Assembly: GCA_020796225.1 (NCBI GenBank)
Contig: CM036753.1
Location: 67,028,365 to 67,092,364 of the forward strand
Length of the DNA stretch: 64,000 bases
Direction: 5' to 3'
Origin: Arion vulgaris
Lineage: Eukaryota > Mollusca > Gastropoda > Stylommatophora > Arionidae
Positions 44,033-54,403 of the stretch are shown here, piece by piece. The translations under genes were made by a program, and so were the position numbers. Under the pieces are notes generated by a model that searched no databases, was not told where the DNA came from, and saw nothing but the letters and a program-made list of their open reading frames with translations. Numbering within the stretch: the stretch's first letter is position 1; each line of letters starts with the position of its first letter.

Positions 44033-44127
44033 AAGAGAGACTAGCCGATCCCAACCCTGCCAGTGCAGGGCTAGGCTCAGGACACACCCTGTAGACCATA
44101 TATGTATATATATATATATATATATAT
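44033..44127. repeat. short hairpin and (TA)n at the LINE 5' truncation point
   Basis: CCAACCCTGCCAGTGCAGGG is a near-perfect hairpin (CCCTGC around CAGT), followed at 44099-44127 by TA repeats. The LINE similarity stops here. Confidence 0.6.
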
Positions 44128-44565
44128 TGTGTACTAGAACATCATGAGGACTACAGTACTCACCTGTACTGTAAGCGTCTATATTTAGCGTTTGTTAGAC
44201 GGAAACTGATATCTAACTAGTGTTGCCAAAATATCAGGCACACGAAAACTGATTACGCGGTCTAGAATCGTAGACAATGTGGCTGCTGCCTGTGTGAATA
44301 ATATCGTTAGTCACAGACTGCCTCCCGTTATGTCACACTAACCACTGTGGTGGTGGTTGCAGTTCCTGTTGTTGTTGCTGCGTGCATATTTTATTTATCG
44401 CAGCTCCCATCTTCTTCTGCATTCGTGTATCAATTTTTGTTTAAAGAACGTGTTTTCGTCTAAGATGTAGTTTATTTAAATGGTCTTTTTTTTGGTTTTA
44501 CAATGTTTCAAGTCAGATATTGTTATTTAGTTAGAAAATGACTAAATATATAGAAAACAAATTGC
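44128..44565. other. no recognisable feature
   Basis: Unique-looking AT-rich sequence between two LINE fragments. Confidence 0.45.
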
Positions 44566-45290
44566 ATGCCTTTGAAAATAGATGTCTGCGAAAAATAATT
44601 AATATAAAATGGAACGAATTCAGAAGGGATGAAATCAAAGAAATGTGTGGTCAACCACCTGTAACAACTGTTATAAGAAGGTGAGAAGGGATGAAATCAA
44701 AGAAATGTGTGATCAACCACCTGTAACAACTGTTATAAGAAGGTGAGAAGGGATGAAATCAAAGAAATGTGTGGTCAACCACCTGTAACAACTGTTATAA
44801 GAAGGTGAGAAGGGATGAAATCAAAGAAATGTGTGGTCAACCACCTGTAACAACTGTTATAAGAAGGTGAGAAGGGATGAAATCAAAGAAATGTGTGATC
44901 AACCACCTGTAACAACTGTTATAAGAAGGTGAGAAGGATGAAATCAAGAAATGTGTGGTCAACCACCTGTAACAACTGTTATAAGAAGGTGAGAAGGATG
45001 AAATCAAGAAATGTGTGATCAACCACCTGTAAAACTGTTATAAGAAGGTGAGAAGAAATGGTCAAAGAATATCAAAACAGACATTGATGTGGGATGTAGA
45101 GGGTTCAAGAAGGAGAGGATGACCTAAGGAGATCCTGAAATGAACTTTGCTGTGAAAGGCAAGACATATCGGTCTCAGTTAAATGGACGAGATTGAGCGA
45201 GTTGCCCACGATAGAGCGGTATGGAGAAATTGCTTGCATGCCGTATGTAAGACATAACGGTACGAGAGGAATTATTATTATTATTGTTTG
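44565..45290 (+). mobile_element. LINE 3' end with internal 62-bp tandem repeat
   Basis: Opens with TTTGAAAATAGATGTCTGCG (as at 29505) and closes with GATTGAGCGAGTTGCCCACG and ACATAACGGTACGAGAGGA plus (ATT)n, so it spans the GHTLRRND-family C-terminus. From 44637 to 45040 a 62-bp piece (AATGTGTGGTCAACCACCTG, TAACAACTGTTATAAGAAGG) is repeated 7 times. TGGTCAACCACC within each unit is palindromic around GGTCAACC. Confidence 0.85.
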
Positions 45291-45318
45291 TTATTTGGAA
45301 AACGTTATCGATATAGAG

Positions 45319-45620
45319 AAAGTCGTTATACTTAAGTAACTTGTCCAAGTAGAATATCGTTCGAAAAGTCGTTATACTTAAGTAACTTGTCCAAGTAGAA
45401 TATCGTTAGAAAAGTCGTTATACTTAAGTAACTTGTCCAAGTAGAATATCGTTAGAAAAGTCGTTATACTTAAGTAACTTGTCCAAGTAGAATATCGTTA
45501 GAAAAGTCGTTACACTTAGGTAACTTGTCCAAGTAGAATATCGTTAGAAAAGTCGTTATACTTGAGTAACTTGTCCAAGTAGAATATCGTTAGAAAAGTC
45601 GTTATACTTAGGTAACCCAT
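45319..45620. repeat. 46-bp tandem repeat, 6-7 copies
   Basis: Unit AGAAAAGTCGTTATACTTAA followed by GTAACTTGTCCAAGTAGAAT and ATCGTT. Very low divergence. No source element recognised. Confidence 0.92.
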
Positions 45621-46060
45621 CCAGATTTTTGTTTAAATCGTGAAGTCGTTGTCTAACTTTTCCGCCGTGACATTTGTTTTTGTAACTTTGTGTTGTAGTT
45701 TGCTACAACATCTTCGACTACAGACACGATATATATATATTTCCAGTACATTATTTTTGGAACCGGGACTACCTTCCTTGTTAGACTGTTCTTTTAAGTA
45801 TACTGTAATGAAGAGGCAAAGCTGATGTAAAATAACTGCTATATTGCAGACTGGTTGAGGACAAAGTTAACCTGACATATCGATAGCAACGACATGTATA
45901 ACCACTGGGAGATATTCCTGATTTAACAGTAGCATGCAAACTGATTTTACTCTTTGGAGATGCTAATTGCTTCTGTCTGACCGTTACTTTTCTTAAATGT
46001 GTTTGGTGTGAGGCATGAACCCAGAAAAAAGGCTCAGAATATACATTGTATTTATGGCCT
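45621..46060. other. no recognisable feature
   Basis: Unique-looking sequence with short frames. Confidence 0.45.
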
Positions 46061-46450
46061 TTTTCGTCTTTACAGACGGTCATTGGCTAGTGTTTTACTG
46101 TGACAACTTCTGAGTTGTTCTCTTTTGTTGTTCAGCTCATACATAAGTCTCTTCTCAAAAGACTCTTGGCTCTTTCGCAATTAGGTTTTCCACACAACTC
46201 TGTCATCAGCTAGTTTTTCCCATGTGCTGTGACCTATAGAAAAGTTTTTCATTGAGGCTTTGCAGATATCTTTATATCTGAACAGTGGTCTGCCCTGGTG
46301 CCTCTTCCTCCGAAAGTTCTCGAACATTTTTCGGTATGCGACAAGTTTCCATTGTTCGCACATGCCCCAACCACCTTGGTCGTCTACTGCTGAGCATGCC
46401 CATGATGGAAGGCAGATTTGCACGTTGCAGTGCTTCAGAGTATGCATTGT
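46060..46450 (-). mobile_element. LINE 3' end (RYKDICKASMK family)
   Basis: The minus-strand 88-codon frame 46447-46181 contains [40 protein letters not shown] and DRVVWK, typical of a LINE ORF2 end. The 3' untranslated part contains the CGTCTTTACAGACG hairpin (46066-46079). The plus-strand TTATGTTATGTTATG block at 46460-46480 flanks its 5' side. Confidence 0.8.
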
Positions 46451-46859
46451 ATTTTCATGTTTTGTTATGTTATGTTATGTGATCGGTGTCATGGCACTTG
46501 GGCATTCCCACGCGTGCTCCGTCCTCGTCTGCAGCAGCAATCCCAAAGTCAACTTGCCGTATCCATGAGAAGATGATTAGTATATTTTCTCTCTATACCC
46601 CAAAGACGACGCTATCTGACACGTCTTCCTGACACCAGAACGTCTCTCCATCTTCCATCTGCTATGCCGCCATCTTTTTCTCTTCGATGGTTCTTCTGCA
46701 TTGGTTCTCATCACAAATGCACGTACTCCATAGCTCCGTCGAGGATTGATTATAATATTTATATTTAGCTGTACGCTGTTTGTTTATAATAAGTGGAACA
46801 ACACTGACATATGTACGCGAACATTCATCTCAACAGCGTACCGTCTTAAGTGATGTTAA

Positions 46860-47066
46860 ATCGCCCGCCTGCCCAGCGTTTTCGTAGCGCGTTGGTCTGC
46901 GGGTAACTAGCCCTCTGTGAGTACGGGTTCAATTCCGTGGGCTGGCAGAAAAGCCACAGGTTCCCAGATTTACGGTGTTAGTGGCACCGAACCGAAGGGT
47001 TACGATGTCCATGACACCGAGCCGAAGAGCTGAAAACTCAAGTGCTTCTGGATTTAAAAAAAAAAA
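46860..47066 (+). mobile_element. SINE family A with target-site duplication
   Basis: TCGCCCGCCTGCCCAGCG to GTGCTTCTGGATT plus an A run. AGTGATGTTAA lies at 46849-46859 and 47067-47077. The final GGATCGG has mutated to GGATTTA. Confidence 0.93.
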
Positions 47067-47084
47067 AGTGATGTTAAGATAATA

Positions 47085-47220
47085 ATAATAATTCCTCTCC
47101 TACCGTTATACGTTACATAGGGACTGCAAGTAATTTCTCTAGACCGCTCTATCCTGGATAATTCGCTCAATATCTTCTATGGAATTGAGACCGATTCTTC
47201 TCGCTTCTCTCAGCATCGTT
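47085..47220 (-). mobile_element. short LINE 3' end, GHTLRRND family
   Basis: AATAATAATAATTCCTCTCC tail, TTATACGTTACATAGGGACT, ACCGCTCTATCCTGGATAAT and GAATTGAGACCGATTCTTCT. Only the last 130 bases of the element are present. Confidence 0.75.
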
Positions 47221-47269
47221 TGTGTATGAAGCATAGGTATTTAACACGGCAGTGGAACAATATATATAT

Positions 47270-47590
47270 ATGCTTTTGAATATAATTGTTCCATGAGAGT
47301 CTTCCGTATATCATGGACAGAACAGAGACCTAATAATATATTTGCAGAAGGAATCCAAAAGCAAAGAGAACTGGTTGATGCTACAAACAAGAATTACAAA
47401 ATTGAAGTATTTTGGACATATCAAAAGACTCGTAGGGTTGTAGAAGAACATTATGAAAAGATTCAGCTTTGGAAAGAGGAGACGAGGCAGACCACGGAGA
47501 AGATGGATTCAGGATTAACTGAAGTTTGAACGTTGACAATTACAGAGGACAACTGCCATTTCAACTGAGAGGGACCTGTATGGGGTAAAT
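47270..47590 (+). mobile_element. LINE C-terminal fragment
   Basis: The plus-strand 78-codon frame has MRVFRISWTEQRPNNIFAEG and VFWTYQKTRRVVEEHYEKIQ. 'RI.RISWTE..TN' followed by a 'K..G..RQ...R.W' region is a common LINE ORF2 end. The order is recognisable but the basic region is frame-scrambled. Confidence 0.6.
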
Positions 47591-48009
47591 CCCATATTTT
47601 TCATGTCATATTTTCAAGCAGGGTCAATCTTTCCGCTTTAGTACTTGTTAAAAAAGACAGATAACTCTAAGAATGTTTTCTGTGTTTGTTTGTCATATCT
47701 TGATAAACGCTAACAATGTTTTCTGCGTTTGTCATGTCTTGATATGTAATCTAAGACAGACGGCTGCCTTTATTAGAGAATCCGAAATCCCAATCTAGTG
47801 AGAATCCAGAAGAAGAAGAAGATACGCAAACAATGACTGTTTGGTCGAAACGTCGATACTACTATTTTATTTTGTTATGTTATTGCTTGTTCGTTCGTTA
47901 GGTAGGGGATTAAGCGACTTTTAGTCGAGACACTTTCATTCAGCATAAGACAAAAGTCGCATTAGTGATGTCATAACGATTTTGTGTGTTTAAAAAGGGC
48001 CTGAAGGTG

Positions 48010-48125
48010 AAGGGTTGATATCATTGGACCAGGTTTCTTCATATGGCACCGTCCCTTTTGGTAGAAATGACACGCCATCTGTCAAGAGTAGTGCACAAAG
48101 CATGAACCCCGTAGCTCCAGCAACA
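48010..48125 (-). mobile_element. partial SINE family E
   Basis: TATCATTGGACCAGGTTTCT, GACACGCCATCTGTCAAGAG and GAACCCCGTAGCTCCAGCAA, on the reverse strand. It joins a LINE tail at 48125. Confidence 0.6.
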
Positions 48126-48340
48126 ATAGAAAAGTTTTCATTGAGGCTTTGCAGATATCTTTATATCTGAACAGTGGTCTGCCCTGGTGCCTCTTCCTCC
48201 GAAAGTTCACCGAACATTTTTTCGGTATGCGACAAGTTTCCATTGTTTGCACATGCCCTAACCACCTTGGTCGTCTACAGCTGAGCATGCCCATGATGGA
48301 AGGCAGGTTTGCACGTTGCAGTGCTTCAGAGTATGCATTG
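48118..48340 (-). mobile_element. LINE 3' end (RYKDICKASMK family), second close copy
   Basis: Nearly identical to 46235-46450 over about 200 bases, including the sequence beyond it (TTATGTTATGTTATGTGATC and GGCACTTGGACATTCCCACG). The similarity extends to about 48450, so the two loci share more than the LINE tail and may be a segmental copy. Confidence 0.75.
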
Positions 48341-48895
48341 TATTTTCATGTTTTGTTATGTTATGTTATGTGATCGTGTCATGGCACTTGGACATTCCCA
48401 CGCATGCTCCGTCCTCGTCTGCAGCAGCAATCCCAAGGTCAACTTGCTCGCCGTATCCATATGGATCACCGAATAAAATAGCACATGTGACTCAGCCCGT
48501 ATTCGAGTCTACACTCTTCAGAACGCCAAGCAATTGTCTTTTCCACTAAGTCCTAGAAACTCCTTGTGTGTGTGCATACTCAATTCTGTCTTTAATCCTT
48601 GTTCTACCCAGCGTCAATCTCAATTTGTTTCACCCCCATGTTTCAAGTTATAAAAGTCCTACCACATTATTTATAGGCATGCCATTTTAAAACACAGGCG
48701 AGTCTTTTGTTGTATCAAGGAACTTTGGCAAATAATGTTCGGCATTCAGATCGGAACACTGAAGAGGCGTAACAGATTACCTCGATAAAAGAGCTGCGTA
48801 ATTGTGAGATCAGAGGTTATTATACAAGCGGATTGTTACATGTGAAACCATTGAAATATCTCTTCTTTTTCTTAACCGCGAACCGACAAAGCTGC
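48341..48895. other. partly shared with 46450-46560, otherwise unrecognised
   Basis: The first 110 bases repeat the sequence following the LINE tail at 46450. The rest is unique-looking up to the transposon. Confidence 0.5.
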
Positions 48896-48897
48896 TA

Positions 48898-51076
48898 TAG
48901 TCTGTCCATTAATTCGTGAGCACGTTTGAAATTGATTTTCTCGAAAACTACCTGTTGGATCTCAGTAATTTTTTGCATGCAGCCTTAGAATATCCATGAC
49001 GCTAAAATAAAGCTAACTAGTAGTCCATAGATGCTACGGATTTTGCACATCGGCGAATTCCTTTGATCTTTTATGACAATTGCAAATACGGGGCTCAAAT
49101 TTTAGATTTTACAGTATCCCTAGAATTTGTCCATGTCAATTCTATTCATAGGTGTATCTCCATATTAACTTGATAGGTCAAGTAATTAAGTGTGTCGCCC
49201 TTTATGTGCAATCGTGAACTTGGATACAATATGCAACAGTTAGTCCTCCCCTTCGGTCACCATTAGACCCCAGGGTGTCTTAACTTCACCACAAATTGTA
49301 TGATGGTAGACGCATTTGGATATGGAAATGTATACGTTGACATTGCTATTTCTCAGTCTGTAATCAAAATATGATTTGTATCATCCCGAATCTGACGATT
49401 CCATGAGGTTGATAATTGTTACTGGCTGGACAAATTGTAATCCATCTCGGTGCCAGTACTCGTCTTCCTCTCGGAGCACATGTTCAACACACTTCTTCCA
49501 GAACTGGATGTCTATCATTGAGAAGGACTCACGTGTCAGAACTTCAACATCACACATTTTAAACGTCCTGTTCTGCAACTTGCCCTTTTACTTTAGCCCA
49601 GACAAGCTCTATCGGATTGAGGTGAGCATGATATGGAGGTAGTCACAAAGACGTGTGGCCGTATTCCGCAATGATTTTGTCAATATGAAACACCTTTGTC
49701 TTATTTGTCATCCTCACCAGGTGCAACAACTCGGGTTTCAAATATGTATCATCGAAGCTGACATTTTCCTTAGCAAGCCAAGTCCTAATTTGATCTTTTG
49801 TATTTGATGCAGTTGGTACTTTGTCTTCCGCTAATACTGCGTTGTGATAGGATGCATTATCCATTACCAAGCATGATGGTCTATTTAGAATTGGAAGTAG
49901 ATCTTTCTCCATCCAGTGCCTGAAAATATGTCCATTCATTTCTGTGTGGTAGTCCCTACCGTCGGTACTTTTGATTGGAAAATAAGTCCAGCGTCATGGA
50001 CAAGACCTTCTTCACTACTTCCTGCATGTGTTAGTATAATACGCTGGCCTTTGCTGCTTGGTATTTTTCTTTTCTGTTCACCGTCTACTGATTGCCATTC
50101 TTTAGCATTGGTGTGGTGAGCATTGACCCAGGATTCGTCCAAATATACAATATCATAGCCTTGCCTCCGCCGCTCACGGATCTGCTTCAGGTATTTACTT
50201 CGGGCATCAATTAAATGTGGCTTTTCACAAATAATATTCCTGCCGCCTATAGTTTTTCTGAAGGTGAAGCCGGGGGCTCTTACAATTTTCCATAGAGTAC
50301 TTTTAGAAATGTCTATGCTGCAATCTGATTGCAGTTTTAATTTCAGTTTCCAGAGAGTAACAAGTTGATTTGTCGCAAACATTTTCAAGAGCTCCGTCTT
50401 ATGACATCTATGTCAAAGTCGTCAATTGTTCTTTTCCTTCCTTGCTTGACATTAGTGCACTTTGTGTCCTGTTTAATCCATCGGGAAAAGGATTCTCTAT
50501 TCAGACCAAGCGCCAGTTGCGTTCGTTTCTCAGGGTTATGAATATCGCAATATAGATGACCTCTCTTAGATTCCCTACGGAAGTGTTGGTATAGTAAAAC
50601 TGTAACCTTCTGCATTGTTATAAATGTGCACTTCAGACTCATTATGAATGTGATATCAATGTCAGTTTTGATAAGCCAACAAATATGATACAATAGCTTC
50701 ATACAAATAGCGAGATACGCCTATAACTATAAAACGGTATCCCAATTATAACGTCATATGCTTTCCGCTTTCAAAGTCGACTGGGTTAGGTGCACGGGAT
50801 TTCGTGAAACTCACGATATTTCAATGTTACCATAATGTATTTTTAGAACAACGCGTCTGTGTACAGTAAATCTGTTACTATTGTGTACAATCCGGTGAGG
50901 TTGATTTTAATATAACCTGAAGAAGAAATATTTCAAACTACATCAAATTTTCTTGGAAAAAATATTTCTCTAGCGTCATGGATATTCTAAGGCTGCTTGC
51001 AAAAATCACTGAGATCCAACAGGTAGTTTTCGAGAAAATCAATTTCAAACGTGCTCATGAATTAATGGACAGACTA
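48898..51076 (-). mobile_element. Tc1/mariner-related DNA transposon, about 2.18 kb, degenerate
   Basis: The terminal inverted repeats are 48898-49004 and 50971-51076, both starting TAGTCTGTCCATTAATTC when read inward. They agree at nearly every base over about 107 positions. TA flanks the element at 48896-48897 and 51077-51078, as expected for IS630/Tc1/mariner target duplication. The interior carries a minus-strand transposase remnant (49381-50702). The structure is complete at both ends, so the copy inserted whole and decayed afterwards. The arms could pair into one long hairpin in single-stranded DNA. Confidence 0.93.
49381..50702 (-). pseudogene. DDE transposase of the Tc1/mariner-related element
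   Basis: Minus-strand pieces in order: an N-terminal helix-turn-helix-like region (50702-50385, with RTQLALGLNRESFSRWI), a second part with FRKTIGGRNIICEKPHLIDA and YLDESWVNAHHT (first catalytic D, 50388-49936), WMEKDLLPILNRPSCLVMDN (second D, 49939-49643), then LPPYHAHLNPIELVWAKVKG (third acidic residue, E, about 49630-49571), and a C-terminal part (49578-49381). The enzyme would cut and rejoin DNA at the terminal repeats. About 83 residues separate the second D from E, far more than the 34 of classical mariner. Breaks: frameshifts near 50390, 49940 and 49578, and a stop just before LPPYH. It cannot make active protein. Confidence 0.9.
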
Positions 51077-51194
51077 TAGTATGCGTCTTGGGGACGTTTT
51101 GATGCCCTTACCCAATAGCTTTCCATTAGCAGAATGTTGCAACCTAGTAGTTCCTCGGAATGTCTCTTTCTCATGTTAACTTAGTATTCTTACT

Positions 51195-51241
51195 CATTCT
51201 TCTTCTTCTTCTTCTTCTTCTTCTTCTTCTTCTTCTTCTTC
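51195..51241. repeat. (TTC)n run
   Basis: About 15 TTC triplets. This is the reverse complement of the (GAA)n tail of SINE family B, and the SINE 3' end follows directly. Confidence 0.93.
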
Positions 51242-52145
51242 AGCGTTCGTTCTTCGCGGCCAATTTTATCATTCTTATTGTGATATATAATTGATCTTTG
51301 ACAAGAATGACTAACGTTGCAATTTATCATTCTTATTGTGATATATAATTGATCTTTGACAAGAACGACTAACGTTGCAATTTTATCATTCTTATTGTGA
51401 TATATAATTGATCTTTGACAAGAACGACTAACGTTGCAATTTTATCATACTTATTGTGATATATAATTGATCTTTGACAAGAACGACTAACGTTGCAATT
51501 TTATCATTCTTATTGTGATATATAATTGATCTTTGACAAGAACGACTAACGTTGCAATTTTATCATTCTTATTGTGATATATAATTGATCTTTGACAAGA
51601 ACGACTAACGTTGCAATTTTATCATTCTTATTGTGATATATAATTGATCTTTGACAAGAACGACTAACGTTGCAATTTTATCATTCTTATTGTGATATAT
51701 AATTGATCTTTGTCAAGAACGACTAACGTTGCAATTTTATCATTCTTATTGTGATATATAATTGATCTTTGACAAGAACGACTAACGTTGCAATTTTATC
51801 ATTTTTATTGTGATATATAATTGATCTTTGACGAGAACGACTAACGTTGCAATTTTATCATTCTTATTGTGATATATAATTGATCTTTGACGAGAACGAC
51901 TAACGTTGCAATTTTATCATTCTTATTGTGATATATAATTGATCTTTGACGAGAACGGCTGACGTTGCAATTGTATCATTCTTATTGTGATATATAATTG
52001 ATCTTTGACGAGAACGACTAACGTTGCAATTTTATCATTCTTATTGTGATATATAATTGATCTTTGACGAGAACGGCTGACGTTGCAATTGTATCATTCT
52101 TATTGTGATATATAATTGATCTTTGACGAGAACGGCTGACGTTAA
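51242..52145. repeat. 59-bp array grown from a SINE family B 3' end, about 15 copies
   Basis: After the TTC run, GCGTTCGTTCTTCGCGGCCA is the ordinary reverse 3' end of family B. The next segment, TCATTCTTATTGTGATATAT, AATTGATCTTTGACAAGAAC and GACTAACGTTGCAATTTTA, is then repeated every 59 bases (for example 51386 to 51445) about 15 times. Later units share GACGAGAACG and GGCTGACG variants, showing that spread was directional along the array. Confidence 0.93.
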
Positions 52146-52369
52146 ACTCCTGTTGAAATTAGGCCCCTACTTTGTGTATGGTACCATAAACGGTGTAGGT
52201 CAGGACTACCGTTTTTCTCCTACGGAAAATGTTTTGAGTCTCTTTCGATGACAGTCGGCCCTAACACTTCCCTTCATTCGTACAAGTTCTCTTTAATTAT
52301 CCGTTTTAATAATTATCTTTATTATATATTCTTCTTTATGAAATAATTATCTTTAATAATCCAGAGGGT

Positions 52370-52620
52370 CTTTTCATTAGGCGCTATCAGCAACTTAGGT
52401 TTTGCGCTCGCCAAACATCACCCGCCCTGGTTTTCCCGGGGATGTTAGTTGTAAGGACAACAGTGCCTTGCCCGGTTGTTTCAGGGAAGACAGTTTCGTT
52501 AGGCGCTAGAACGCAACTTTAGGATTTGCGCTCTGCCAACGTTACCCAATAAATTTATCTGCGCTTGGCCTCTTGTACGGAGTTAACTGCAATCTTCCCT
52601 TGTGTCGACACGTCACATTG
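52370..52620. repeat. dispersed GC-richer repeat H, copy 2
   Basis: GCGCTATCAGCAACTTAGGT, TTTTGCGCTCGCCAAACATC, CCCGGGGATGTTAGTTGTAA and CCTTGCCCGGTTGTTTCAGG parallel 30800-31090. An internal second iteration (GCGCTAGAACGCAACTTTAG, TTTGCGCTCTGCCAACGTT) suggests that the element itself is built of two related halves. Confidence 0.6.
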
Positions 52621-52624
52621 CACC

Positions 52625-52765
52625 TTGCATCAGATGCACGTGTCCGCTAGGGAATGCTAACCCGAAACAAGTGCTTGCAGAAAACGGATGCACCAGGCCG
52701 TAAGGCGCATAACATGGTGCATCGACCCCTCACAATGAGGAATGGGATAATGGATTCTACGGTCG
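52625..52765 (+). mobile_element. 3' body of the chimeric SINE B-like subtype
   Basis: Matches 21800-21931: CCGCTAGGGAATGCTAACCC, CAGAAAACGGATGCACCAGG, TAAGGCGCATAACATGGTGC and AATGAGGAATGGGATAATGG. The family B head is missing here. Confidence 0.65.
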
Positions 52766-52939
52766 CCAATCTGCCTCGGAGATTTAGCCACGCAGTAAGA
52801 ATGTCAGACCTACTATCACGAGGGTGGCCAAAACTTACTACGCGAAGAGGTCGGCAAAAAAGGGGAAGCAGAAATCGTAGGAATTATATCCTACATAACT
52901 GACGACAGTATGCAGATTTGAGAAGAAAGAGGTGGCCCA

Positions 52940-53045
52940 CTTACAACAGAGTCCAAGACAAACTGTATAGCGTGGCTGATAATCTGAGGCAGACGGCTGC
53001 CTTTATTAGAGAATCCGAAATCCTAATCTAGTGAGAACGCAGAAG
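52940..53045 (+). mobile_element. LINE tail, same type as 17905-18415
   Basis: GTGGCCCACTTACAACAGAG-like, GTCCAAGACAAACTGTATAG, CTGAGGCAGACGGCTGCCTT and TAGAGAATCCGAAATCC. It reads as 'VQDKLY...LRQTAAFIRESEI' and a stop. The last 60 bases recur at 47745-47820. Confidence 0.65.
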
Positions 53046-53049
53046 AAAA

Positions 53050-53399
53050 AATAAAAATAAGCGAAAACATAGTTCTAAATAAAATGTATATTATCTCGTA
53101 CCATTAATATCAACAGCGCTCTTGTCTGCGATCTTGCGTATATCTTCTGTTATTTGGACTGTATCATAACAGGAGCTGTACTTATAGAACAGCAAGCACG
53201 TATCTCATCTTCACTGTGGTGTTAGTTTATTTGTGTGTGTGTGCGATTCTTTTGTTATTACATTGTAAACCTGACAGTGTATCGAGCGAGAATGTAGTCT
53301 TGTACGCTTACTATAAAATGTTAATTGCTTGCTCTTTTCTACACTGGAATTGTTCATTTAGCTTGGATTCTTCAAAAGGAGTTAATTCTTATTTTTCAT
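53050..53399. other. no recognisable feature
   Basis: AT-rich; the 68-codon frame 53216-53422 has no motif and runs into the following repeat. Confidence 0.45.
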
Positions 53400-53575
53400 G
53401 TTTGTTAGCCTACACGTTCTGATATCACCAATAAAAGGCTGGTCCTTATGTTAAAAAGGATTTGTTAGCCACGCTATGATATAACCAATAAAAGGCTGGT
53501 CCTTATGTTAAAAAGGATTTGTTAGCCTACACGCTATGATATAAACCAATAAAAGGCTGGTTCTCAGGTAGAAAG
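53400..53575. repeat. 57-60 bp tandem repeat, 3 copies
   Basis: GATTTGTTAGCCNNACGCTA, TGATATAACCAATAAAAGGC and TGGTCCTTATGTTAAAA in three successive units. Confidence 0.88.
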
Positions 53576-53904
53576 AGCGTGCTTCGGCTTAAAGAAGCTG
53601 TAAACCGCTAAAAAACAAACATATTTTCTACCTGCTAAAACTCGGGTGCGAATTATATGCAGTTAATAAGAAGTTCGTCATTTTAGATATCGAAAAGAAC
53701 CTACAACGGAAAGTGCCAGAGTGTGCTACTTCCTAGGTCGGGGTCAACACAAAAGCAGGTCTGCAACAAGGCTACTCCTGAAGTATGAATACTACAATGG
53801 GACGTACTTGTAGCAGAGATACTACTTATGAGACCGGTGTTAGTACATCATAAAGCAGAGATGTGACAATCCTTCCTTGTTCTATCTTGTCATTGAGCGT
53901 TTCT

Positions 53905-54125
53905 ATTGGAAAGTGGTTAAGAAGTTTGCATGTAGTTCTGAAAGTTGGGGGTTCGAATCCGGACTAAGTTACATATGCAATTCCTTCATGATATCACTAG
54001 GAGTTTTGCTGGAGCTACATATCTCGTGCTTTGGGAAATACTCTTGACAGATGACATGACATATAGCATGCCATTTCTGCCAACAGAAACGGAGTCATAT
54101 TGAGAAACCCGGTGCAATGAAATCA
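53905..54125 (+). mobile_element. SINE family E
   Basis: B-box-like GGGGTTCGAATCC, ACATATGCAATTCCTTCATG, GGAGCTACATATCTCGTGC and GAGAAACCCGGTGCAATGAA. Same order as 2445-2656 with about 15 extra bases near the 3' part. Confidence 0.7.
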
Positions 54126-54204
54126 GTCCTCTATCCTGCCATTCACTTCCTCTATGTTCTTCTCTTCAACCATTTACTTCTTTATAGAAGTGTGTGTGGA
54201 AAGG

Positions 54205-54345
54205 GGAGGGTGATCTTGTGTATGCCTGTTTTATGGCACTTTTAAAGATGGTATTTACTATCTTAAGGCTGTTCTTGATGCCGTCGCTCCATCTTTTGCG
54301 TAGTCTTCCTCTTGTTCTGTACTTGTTATATAGCTATATTTATTT
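54205..54345 (-). mobile_element. LINE-derived fragment shared with 14640-14800
   Basis: TAAGGCTGTTCTTGATGCCG, TCGCTCCATCTTTTGCGTAG and TCTTCCTCTTGTTCTGTACT. Short and diverged. Confidence 0.4.
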
Positions 54346-54403
54346 CAGTGATCGTATTTATGTTTCTCTCTTTCTTTGTTCTTATTTTTCGTATTCACGC
54401 TCA

